Source: Paramacrobiotus richtersi
Lineage: Eukaryota; Tardigrada; Eutardigrada; Parachela; Macrobiotidae
Direction of reading: 5' to 3'
Length of the DNA: 45,863 nt
Assembly: GCA_034698045.1 (NCBI GenBank)
Contig: JAQGAU010000069.1
Location: forward strand, 1 to 45,863
The notes under the pieces are model-generated. The model had not been told where the DNA came from, searched no databases, and worked only from the letters and a program-made list of their open reading frames with translations. The position numbers and the translations under genes are program-made. Positions 30,400 through 39,777 of the stretch are shown piece by piece. Each line of letters starts with the position of its first letter. Positions within the stretch are counted from its first letter, which is position 1.

Positions 30400-31757
30400 T
30401 TCAGAATTCAGCGGCACTATCTGGCTCGAGTACCGTGACTTCTTCTAGAAGCTGTTCAGAGAGACCTTCAGTTAACCGGTCTGATTTCTCTTGTTCGGTG
30501 AATACTTTTCCCAATGCCTCTAGAACGTCAAAACTTTTTCGGACATGCGTATGGTACTCGTAAAATGTTTTGTCACGTTCCAACTTCCTTCGTAGTAAAC
30601 TTCTCAGTTTGTGCACTAAATAGCCTGGTGGACGACAGGCTTGGAATAGAGCTTTCTTGTAGCTCTGACCGGATAATCGTTCCAGCCAGATTAGCTCTAT
30701 GAAACCGTGCTAACGCGTCTCCTTTCAGATAAAGCGGTAATTTGTCCAATATTTGCTTTTCGAACCAACCTTGTGATCGAGTTTTCACTTCGTACTGTTT
30801 AAGGAACGTCCCTGCATCTTCTTCATAGCTGTCAGAAAATGTGGGGGCGAAACCGCAGGTGGACCTTTAGGTGCACTTAGCGTTGTTTCGACTATTGTCT
30901 TGGCGAACCGCTTTTGGTTTAGATTAATTAAATTAATCATTTGTAGGCCAGCTAAATCTCTGTGATTTCCTAACACACTATCACCTGCGTACCTAGTATG
31001 ATCTTCCTGGTGTAAATCTGGCGGCTTCTGATTAATATTGTTGTTATAATTGTACTGCTGGTTCTGATAAGTATTACGAACATTCGGCTTATTATTGCTG
31101 CGAATGCTTTCCGTTGAATGACAAGGCAGAACAATTCAAACAAATACCAATCAATTGAGCTTTACAGAAATTAACTGACTATAAATCCTCACACCTGATC
31201 AAGTCAGGGAAAAGAGGAAACAAACAGTTAAATAAAAATGTATTAATCTTCTTTGGGACAAGAACTTTTATCGTTGTTAATAAAACACCAAAAGCAAAAA
31301 CGTGCTTCAATCAAATTAGTACACGCGTGGGGTTACTCAGTACAGTGGCTGTAGTTGATGATAATAATGGATGCGGATTGCGAATTTCTTATGAAATACT
31401 AATCAGTTAAATTATTTAGTACTGCGTTAAAGATAAACACTGCCTGTAGCGTAAATGAATAATTTTGAATCTTTTTGCAATTGATTACGTAAACGCACTT
31501 GAATAAAAATTTGAAAAACTTCGTCGGCTGTTAACCAGGTAGCCTTTGTGCCTCCCTAATTAGTCGGTTTACTGTAGTCTGAACTCGGTTCGGCTTTTTT
31601 CGCAATTCGGCTTAGTGTCGTTCGGTTTGGATCGGGTTCCGACCGTTGCTTTTATATAACAAAATAGCACGCCTTCGCCTTAAGGCTAACAGTTTTCGAC
31701 TTTTATGCAAAATTTAAAGGTTAAGCTAATTTTTCAAGTGTTTATATCCCCAACACC
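30400..31757 (-). mobile_element. LTR retrotransposon fragment: 5' LTR-like end and gag
   Basis: Minus strand. An LTR-like start TGTTGGGGATATAAACAC lies at about 31757, with a TATA-type TATATAAAAG at about 31668-31659. The internal region holds gag-like coding pieces in several frames: an Asn/Gln-rich segment (about 31100-30900), then EKQILDKLPLYLKGDALARF (about 30770-30700), then KTFYEYHTHVRKSFDVLEAL and TEQEKSDRLTEGLSEQLLEE to a stop near 30402. The pattern of an LKGxA segment followed by a helical retention domain is that of Ty3/gypsy-type gag. Frames shift at about 30790 and 30600. No protease, reverse transcriptase or second LTR follows, so it is a truncated, inactive copy. Confidence 0.55.
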
Positions 31758-31824
31758 TTTTCCTTATTCTTTTTAGATTCCTTAAGGATTCTATGCCGTT
31801 TGGTGCAAGCCAGATATTGTGTAA

Positions 31825-32590
31825 AAGTTGGTTAAAATGTCAAATCAAGCGAGGCCAGATGGATCAGCAGAGTGGTCCGGTTCACTGACGAAGAACGAAA
31901 TCGATAAACAATCCGAACGGGATCTTGTAGCTTAGTACGAGAGACAGGGGGTGCGCCTGCGTCACAAGGGGTCAGTGAACAGCATCAACTAAAGATTGTT
32001 TTTGTCGGTACAGTACACGCAGGTGGAGACAAAGGACCTTACGGGCATTGATCGTCGTGACGTTTCTGCTTTCCTTGAGGAATGGAAGAAGGACAAGAAT
32101 GTTGAACCAAGCGAGTCAATTACTGTAATATTCTGTTCATTCTGATGTGCAGTACCGAGTCCCGTTGTTTGGGGCATTTAATGGCCATTTTAGCGGAAAA
32201 AAGTTGTTGAAGTTTAAATTTTCTTGGGAATTTTTTGGTGTTTATGCACGAGATGGTTTTGTTGTGTAAGCTTCTGTTTCCTTGGACTTTTATCATAAAT
32301 TTAGACGTTATTGTAGTCTTGGTTGTGGACGGTATTAACAGCACAGGTTGATCGTTAAGTGTTTTGTTTGTGCCATTTTGGTTGCCCGCTGATGTCTGTG
32401 TGAATTTGTGAAGTGATTCTCAAAGCTAAGGTAAACCGATTGTTGACAAAAGCATTCACAGAATTACAGCTGCGTGTAAATGTGACGTTGCATATAAATA
32501 TCACTTGTGGTTTCTTGTATTACAACTTTTATATGCAGTATCTTGTTTCGTGCTATGCTTTGTTTGGATGTGGAAAAGTAAAGTCGTGTA
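31825..32590 (+). repeat. Large inverted repeat, left arm
   Basis: This is the reverse complement of about 33100-33825. It carries exons A and B of an unidentified gene (N), the intron block shared with repeat R1, and at its inner end a segment (TTTGTTTGGATGTGGAAAAG) mirrored near 33125-33150. Arms differ at many positions and by small indels, so the duplication is not recent. Confidence 0.7.
31838..32125 (+). pseudogene. Gene N fragment, left-arm copy
   Basis: Exon A begins around 31838 (KCQIKRGQMD in one frame). After a frame change it continues SLTKNEIDKQSERDLVA, an in-frame TAG, then YERQGVRLRHKGSVNSI. Exon B, after acceptor GGTACAG, is 32012-32113 and fully open (TGIDRRDVSAFLEEWKKDK then NVEPSE), but its donor is TCAATT instead of GTAAGT. 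The protein is charged and probably helical. I do not recognise the family. Confidence 0.45.
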
Positions 32591-32639
32591 CAATTTCATG
32601 TTTAATCCGCATTCGTCGCTGTACACAGGAGCAGCACCA

Positions 32640-33065
32640 GACTCATACTTTATTGGTTGACGGTTCTGGGAGTTCGGCCGACTGGGGCAGGCCGCCAGGC
32701 GGAGGCAGTGCAGGCGAGTAGGAAGGACGCTAAAGAGACGCGACTGCGACTGTCACGTACGGCGCGCAGGGAGGTTGAGGGCTGGGCACCGCGGCCGGAA
32801 CCGAAAATGGAGATGCGCTGGAAAGTAGCCGGGCTGGCCTGGGAGTGACGCACACTGGACTTCCTTCGACGCGGAGCAGGCTGCGAGTTCGAGCGAGTCG
32901 CCTGGACTTCCTGGGGCGCATTTCTAACAGTGCGCCGGCCGCGGTGCACAAGACGAGTCTGCTTGCGCACGACAATTTTCGGGTTGCGAAACAAATCAGG
33001 CAGCAAGGAGACTCGCTGCGGGAGCTGGTCGGCACCTGGCAAAGGTCGACTGCCGCGCGGGATAA
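32640..33065 (+). other. GC-rich centre of the inverted repeat, possible exon
   Basis: The unique spacer between the arms is much GC-richer than its surroundings and open in several frames on both strands. The plus frame from about 32845 looks most like protein (LDFLGRISNSAPAAVHKTSL, then AKQIRQQGDSLRELVGTWQR), and an earlier plus frame (32657-32846) is Arg/Glu-rich. It could be a later exon of gene N. High GC lengthens frames by chance, so the coding claim is weak. Confidence 0.3.
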
Positions 33066-33099
33066 GGTTGTCCTGTGCGTGGAGCCCGCATACGTCCTG

Positions 33100-33825
33100 G
33101 CCTTCCCCCCCGTACATGACTTTTCATTTCCACACCCAAACAAAGCACAGCACGAAACAAAAATCTGCATCTAAAACAGCATACTGCAGATTAATCAGTT
33201 CACTTTAGCTTCGAGGATCGTTTCACACAGACATCGCCAGGCAACCAAAATGGGACAAACAAAATACTAAACGATTAACCTGTTGCTGTTAATACCAACC
33301 ACAATCAAGACTACAATGGCGTCCAAATTCATGACAAATGACCAAAAAAACCGAAGCTTTCATAACAAAATCATCTCTTGCATAAAACTCTACGAAATTT
33401 TCAAAAAAATTGGAAATTTAAAATGTTGCAATTTTATCTTATATTACCGCGAAAATTGCCATTGAATATCTCAAACAACGGAACTCGGTACTGCACATCA
33501 AATTAAACAGAACAGTACAGTACTTACCTCGCTTGTCTTAACATCCTTGTCATTCTCCCATTCCCGGAGAAAGGCAGAAACTTTCTGGCGACTAATGCCC
33601 CTACGTTCCTCTGTCTAAATCATCGTGTACTATACCAACAAAAACAATTGTTAGGTGACGCTGTTCACTGACCACGCGTGACGCAGACGCACCCCCTGTC
33701 TCTGGTAATACGCGACGAAATCCCGTGTGTATAATTTATCGATTTCTTCCTTCGACAATAAACCGGGATCCGCTTGGCCCTTCCTGATTCGACATTCTAA
33801 CTAATACAAAAAACCACTTTTACGT
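33100..33825 (-). repeat. Large inverted repeat, right arm
   Basis: Mirror of 31825-32590. Its 33200-33510 portion is also copied in the same orientation at 33890-34195 and 6765-7018 (repeat R1). Confidence 0.7.
33528..33796 (-). pseudogene. Gene N fragment, right-arm copy
   Basis: Minus strand. Exon A begins at 33796 after a GTTAG acceptor (CRIRKGQADPGLLSKEEIDK, then LYTRDFVAYYQRQGVRLRHA, WSVNSV) and is open. Exon B is 33629-33528: it has one in-frame TAG soon after its acceptor, then RGISRQKVSAFLREWENDKD and SE, with an intact GTAAGT donor. So this copy keeps exon A and the donor, while the left copy keeps exon B. A region with about 80 residues recognisable in both copies implies a real ancestral gene. 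The family is unknown. Confidence 0.45.
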
Positions 33826-33889
33826 GGGCTGATAATGCCAATCACTTTACTGTATTTCTGTTAACATCTTTTGCAACAATTTTACAGTA

Positions 33890-34195
33890 AGACTGTTTAC
33901 TTCCGCTTCAAGAATGTTTCACACAGACATCACTGGGGCAATCAAAATGGCACAAACAACAAAAATTAACGACTAAACCGATGCTGTTTATACCAGTCGA
34001 AATCATGAAGTACAATGACGTCCTAAACTCATTACAATCGATAAAAGAGCAAGAAAGCCGATGTTTATTCAATAAAAATAAACCGAGAAAAAACCTCTAA
34101 CATAAAACACCGCAGGATTCCCTGCTAAAATGGCCACTAAATGTCACAAACAACGAAACCCATTACTGCACAATCCACATTAGAATAATCCAGAA
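33890..34195 (+). repeat. Dispersed repeat R1, another copy
   Basis: It matches 33200-33510 and 6765-7018 in order and orientation (CACACAGACATCACTGGGGC, AAATGGCACAAACAAC, GGCCACTAAATGTCACAAAC). It is next to the right arm of the inverted repeat, making a local direct duplication of part of that arm. Confidence 0.6.
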
Positions 34196-34199
34196 GAGA

Positions 34200-34930
34200 A
34201 ATGCTTCCGCAATTTATTCTTAATGCGGATTATTATTCTCAAGCAATTTCTGTTATTATTCCTGCTTTCGAATTAATATTCATGATAAATTCCGAAATAT
34301 TAGCAAAATAAATATTGCAGTCATCTTCGTAATCAAAATCCTCGTTCTTTGTTACTGGCGGAAGCCTTAGAAATATTGCGAATATTGGAGGAAGATTCCC
34401 TCAAATAATCCACAATAACACCAATTTCAATCCGTGACACGCCTGAATTACAAGGAAAAGCTTGTCTGCACGGTTTACCCGAATATTAAGCAGGGACAGG
34501 GGAAGACAACTGTCTTCCAAAAGCGTGATCAGTATCCTGGCTACGGCGTGTGTGCGAAAGATCCCCAACGAACTGGCAAGGACCCACAAGGTTTTCTCCG
34601 CGCACTACATAACTTGTTTGTCTTCTGTTTACGATAACTAATAACTCGCGGTACTCGATAAAACAGTCAGCTACAAAAATTTCAGTGTAATGGGTAGAAA
34701 AAGGGATCAAGAAGTAAGGGGGACAGGAAAAGAGAAACAGCAAAATTGAGTAAATCATATTCCTAGAATTTACAAGTGAACGAGTTTCCCCATTTTTCGC
34801 AGATGACAAACGGATACGTAGTGCGCAGGTCGCATTCAGTAACGCCGCACGTTCACGTGATCGTATCACCGTATGTCGCTACGGTGCGTATCGACTTCCG
34901 ACCCCCCAATGTTATATTCATGATTCATTT
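34200..34930. other. Spacer before ATR-d
   Basis: A minus-strand frame at 34589-34401 is leucine-rich (ARILITLLEDSCLPLSLLNI) and may be a relic helical exon, but has no family match I can give. ATR exon 1 is not present here, unlike copies a-c. Confidence 0.35.
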
Positions 34931-34931
34931 A

Positions 34932-37900
34932 GGATCTGCAAAAACTGATCGTCCGTCCACGGTCGCGACCGAGCCTCATCAGCGTGGCGACGCGGCTCCT
35001 CAGCGCCTTTCATCTACCCGTAAAACCGAAAAACGGCGATTCAGAATTCCACCCTGAATCTCTTCCTGACAGGCAGGTCGCTCTGAAAGCCTTGTCCGAT
35101 TTTTATCACCAGTACAGCGTGTCCGTGGCGGATGGCATGGAGCGATTGGATCTGACCGATGATATCATTCGCGATCTCTTGGAAATTTTCGACTTTGTTC
35201 TCCCCTGCATACATCCGGATGATTGTACTTCAGCTCCGCTGGAAATTATGCTGGAAGGACACCTGGTGGAAAAACCTGTGGTAAGCGTATTAATTCATAA
35301 AATGGTTTTTTATTTTAAAAGTAATTTTTTGATTTTAAAAATAATAATCATTTTTTGTGTGATGCATAACAGCAATTCAAGGGACCTTTTTCGGCAGTAT
35401 CGTTTTTTATTTTTTTAAATGACCTGAAATGAAATTTATACGGTTTTATTACAGTACTTGTAGGATTGGCAATAGTTTATGCAGTTTTGAGCGTCAAACT
35501 TCATAGTATCTCACAAAACGCGTATCAGAAGGACAGAAACCATGCGATTTGGTGATAATATAAAACCCGCATACGATCATCCTTGTCTATCAGGTGTCTG
35601 TGTGGGTCACCCGCTGTCTGACCGAGATGGTCGAGCTGCACGGGCAGCCCGCCTCGGGCATCTTACTGCCCAACGCACCCCTGTGGGGCTCTCGGCTGGC
35701 CGTCATGTTCCTGGGGTGCAACGAGAAGGACATCTGGGAGATGGTGACCGACTGTCTCCACATCTACCGCCTCTCGGAAACCGTGGCCGACTGTCGGCGC
35801 CTGCTGATGCCCTACCTGCTGCAGACGCTGGTCCTTGATGGATCCGAGCAGGCCAAGGAGGAGGTGGTCCATCCGGCCAATATCAGCGTGTTGTCTTTGG
35901 AGAAATTGTTCTCCGATTTTATTGAGATGTTCCTGGCGCAGATGCTGGTATATGAACTTACACAATCAGTGATAATTGTATAATTTATTGTGCATTTATT
36001 TGTATTTGGTTGAAAACAGGTGGAAGCGCCCAGTCGCGAGGCGTTGGATCGCGGGCTGACGATCCTGGAGGAGACCACGGAAAAGCCGCGCGAGGTGCTG
36101 CTGGCGGCGGAGAATTACCGGGTTTACCATAACATCTTCCTCAGTTTCTACGATAATCCGGAAGCTGTAAGGGATCATTGTGTGCTGCACTGGCGGTTCT
36201 AGCGTCCTGTTTACAACTATATGCAGTCTTCCACTGAGTTCAAACTCTTCCGCTGATGAAAAAGAACTTGCTCTCGCTATGTGAACCTTCGTATTGTAAA
36301 TATATGATTTTGTTCAGATAAATATTTAGTATTAAAAATATTTAATAATGTTTTATGAGAGCAATTCTGTGATAAGCAATAAAAACAAAGATAGCGATAA
36401 AAATAATTGGTGGATCGGACCATAAATACTCTGCAAATTGTAAAGGTTGATCAACGGGTGAACTGGATAGCTAGTTTGCTTAAATGGTGAATAAAATGGT
36501 TAGTTTAAAACTTTGACATGAACAATGTCACTAATATGTACAGTGTAACAGGAAATGGAGCGGTATCTGTATGTTGTCTGTATCCGTAGGTTATGCAAGC
36601 GATTCGTTACCTGGCCGGCGTGCAGGGCCGCAAGCTGGAGGGTAATCTGGACGAATTGGCCAAGTACATTCAGCTGCGCTGCCTGGGCTTCGTCTTCGAG
36701 CGGACACCATCTTCGAGGACCCCGAAAACAGCGTCCGGACCAAACGGACGGTGCTGTTCAGTCTGGCGCGTCTGATGCAGTTCATGGGTCCGCAGCACAC
36801 CGCCGCCGTCCGCAGCAAGCTCCTGGCCACGCTCAAGACCATTCCGCAGTCGGCGACCCCGGAGTTGCTGCCGGCGTGCTTTGAGGCCTGGAATGCTTCT
36901 GTTTATACGCTGGATGTTGCATCGCTCAGTGAGTTAGATATTTCGCACTATCTGTATGCAGTAGATGTTAGAAAAAGTTCATGCCTGAATGCTTGCAGAA
37001 CCAATGCTGTGTGAAATTGTCGTCATCCTGACGCCCTTCGTCGACAGCTGTCTCGAACAAGTCGTGCACTTACTGGAATACCTGGTGCTGGACAAGGAGA
37101 AGGCATTTCGTGACCATTTACCGGTACGTTGTGTCTTTGTATGCAGCGATAAAAACAAAGCAAAAACACGTAAAGATTAGTGCGATTACGCGCGTAGCAA
37201 ATGTTGAGAGGGTCGTGTTTGCAGAACTTGTTCTTCCTGCCCGACATCCCGCAGTTGCAGCGCGTCCGCAGCACACTGTCCAGCTACAGCACTCGAACGA
37301 CGGCCGTGGAGGAGTCTTACCCTGAGCAGTTGTCCGAGGCCATCCAGAGTGTCGGAGTGAACCGCAAGGGCGCGCCAATCACCGCATTACACAGCCTGAC
37401 CCTCCCGCCGACGTCCGACCGCATTCTGCGTATTCCCGAAATCGAGGCAAAACAGTATGCCCTCAAGAAGCTCAAAGTGCTCGTCCGCAACAATCAGGTT
37501 AGTTAGACTCACATACTGAGTTCAATAAAGCATTTTGGACGATATGATTAAATAGCAGCAGTTGTAATTGGTATTTGAAATAAAGAATGGTTAGAATTGT
37601 GTAATTGGAGGTATTCAGAGTTTGTTTTGAAGGAGAACCTGTACACGCTGGTTTCGTCGTCTGATCGGCGGCAGCAGCATGTGCGGACCACGTCCGGGGA
37701 CCTGCAGAGCCAGCAGGAGACGGTGGTCAACTTGCTCAATGCCCTGGTGGGCGGCTGCCGCGATGCGCATGCGCTGACGGAGCGGTGGAATTTCGCCCAG
37801 GTCCTGGGCAGCATCGGCGCTCAGGACCCTGATTTGTATGTATGTAATTTGGGTATTTTGCCCTTCATTTTTGCTGACTTCCGTCGATGCTTGCCATTAT

Positions 37901-38128
37901 TCTGAAGCAGCCATACCTGAGAAAACGCAGTAGATGTTTGACTTTTTTTTGCATAGTAAAGTTATGAAGCATTTTTTACCGTGCTTTGTTCTCTCGCAGC
38001 GTGGAAATAGCCAACGTGAGCAGCAACGATCCACGCTACAAGTTGGCCATGAGTGTGCAGCAGAAGGAGTTTGCCTGTAGTTTCCTGAAGGAACTGGTCA
38101 AGGGATACATGACCGCCGAAAAGACATC
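34932..38128 (+). pseudogene. ATR: ATR-like copy d, exons 2-9, best preserved, no kinase domain
   Basis: Exons: 2, 34932-35280; 3, 35594-35947; 4, 36020-36166; 5, 36590-36928; 6, 36999-37123; 7, 37225-37497; 8, 37621-37834; 9, 38000-38128. All have GT-AG borders in matching phase. Key segments are RLLMPYLLQTLVLDG (exon 3), ALDRGLTILEETTEKPREVL (4), LARLMQFMGPQHTAAVRSKL (5, UME domain), NLFFLPDIPQLQRVRSTL (7), VNLLNALVGGCRDAHAL and FAQVLGSIGAQDPDL (8), EFACSFLKELVKGYM (9, start of FAT). These match ATR in order; human ATR has FLPDHPELKKIKAVL and CLGELGAIDPG at the same places. ATR is the PI3K-like kinase that senses RPA-coated single-stranded DNA. Lesions: +1 base in exon 2 near 35050 and -1 in exon 5 near 36695. 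There is no start exon, and no exon follows the intact donor at 38129, so the rest of FAT, the kinase and FATC are missing. Confidence 0.78.
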
Positions 38129-38159
38129 GTAAGCATACAGAAATATCAAGTATTACACG

Positions 38160-38250
38160 AATATAAAATTTCTGTATTAAATTTTAATTGAATTTCAGTT
38201 TTTAATTTTAGTTTAATTTCAGTATTAAATTTTAATTTAATTTCAGTGTT
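38160..38250 (+). repeat. AT-rich tandem repeat with acceptor-like ends
   Basis: About three imperfect units of the form TATTAAATTTTAATTTAATT, each ending in TTTCAG. Each end looks like a 3' splice site. It starts 30 bases after the last ATR-d donor. Confidence 0.5.
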
Positions 38251-38967
38251 AAAATGATTGATGAATATGAAATGAGATGAATGTTCTGGAATCCAAGACC
38301 ACTGCGATGCCCATCGAACTCCGCCATGCCCATCTTCGGCACCATCTCCGTCTCCTGAACTGAAACTTCGCACCCCGTCCTGATCATTAACAACTGTTGA
38401 GTCAAAAAAAAAACTGTTGAGTCAAAAACGGTTAGCCCAACGAGCCAAGACAAAAGTAACGGAGCGGGGCGTGGCGGTTTCACCGGAGACACAATGCTGC
38501 ATGTACGATCAACACATGAGTATACTATGAAGTAGGAACGGTCAGGATCAGAATAGTTTTTCAGCCGCGAAACTGACGTAATAAGGTGTATCGTGTACGT
38601 ATGCAGATACGCCGTCTGTTTGCTTTCATGATGAATGATCTCGGCCGTTCGTGACGAATAGTCCAACAGTCGGTAGAGGATATTTTGTCATGTAGCCAAT
38701 ACTGGCCATACAACCAAACGTCCAGGACGATATTCAAGTGCCAAGGTTTGTTCCGCCGAAGTCGGCGTCATTATTCGATTAAGCTGTACATACCTAAGTA
38801 CCTCAACTTTGACAAAAAGGTTCCGCGGCAGTAAACGGTAATTTAACGTTTATTAATAATGATGCGAAGTTCATTGTTACTAAATCAGACAAAATAGGCA
38901 GTAACAATCCTCGGCACCGTAGACGGAGGAGAAGGTTTAAATGAGCTTTACCTTTTGTAATTTTCGC

Positions 38968-38991
38968 GGCGGTGGCATGTGTGCCACCGCC
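38968..38991. repeat. Perfect GC-rich hairpin
   Basis: GGCGGTGGCA, a TGTG loop, then TGCCACCGCC: a 10-bp stem in an AT-rich setting. No U-tract or adjoining gene gives it an obvious role. Confidence 0.6.
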
Positions 38992-39777
38992 ATTTTCTTA
39001 TGTTATTGATACAACTGTAAAGTTCGTGAATAAAGAATCTGAGCAGCAACAGATAAACACAGACGACAAGAGGAGCCATTACTGCACATACTTTCCAGGA
39101 CAACTGCTGCTGTCATCTGCAATGCCGACCGTGTGTTGTAATCTTATCAGCTGGCGCGCGTCGGGTACCATGTGCTTGGAAATTCTAGTCGGGTGATCAG
39201 ATCAGAATAGGTCTGGTATGAAACAAATGATCTGGGTTTAAGGATTTGTTGTGTTTAAAATCATATGTTGTGTCCTTAAAATCATATTTTTTGTTGCTTC
39301 GGATACTTACTGGTTTGTGTTGGCTTACAACCCAACTAGGGCAAGTCGAGGTATCCGGATTTGCACATCTTTCATACCGTTTAAAATAGCGTGTTGCGTA
39401 GGTACTAGATCTGCTCTCAGACCTTGCCAGAAGCTTTAAGTTCGAAAATAATTCAAGCCAACACGCACAGAATTTCCATAGGAATCCATTGAAAAGCTGC
39501 TACAGTGTTGTGCAGGCTGCGCCATATCTTTGATCCGGAGTCAGATTTTAATCTCAAGAATGTGGCAAGATTTGGCAGCAGATTTAGCGCCTACGCGTTC
39601 TACTCTTTCAAACGATACCAAACACGCTCAAATCTGGATCCCTCGGCTTGCCTTAGTTGGGTTGCTAGCATAATCACACGGCTTTTTGCAGCACGTACAG
39701 AACTCTGTACATACAGCATCAACGAATCATCTCATTTGATTCTACATCGGACAGACGTGAATATAGATAAGACCAAT

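Larger units (their letters stand above)
38129..39500. other. Non-coding region after ATR-d
   Basis: It contains an AT-rich array with three AATTTCAG motifs (about 38160-38250), a short tandem copy of CTGTTGAGTCAAAAA at 38395-38430, and a perfect 10-bp hairpin at 38968-38991. There is no further ATR exon and no supported gene. Confidence 0.45.

Noticed and set aside
32650..33170. Long minus-strand frames across the GC-rich spacer as genes
   Set aside because: High GC lowers stop frequency in all frames; the Arg/Ser/Pro-rich products look non-biological and no start or splice context supports them.
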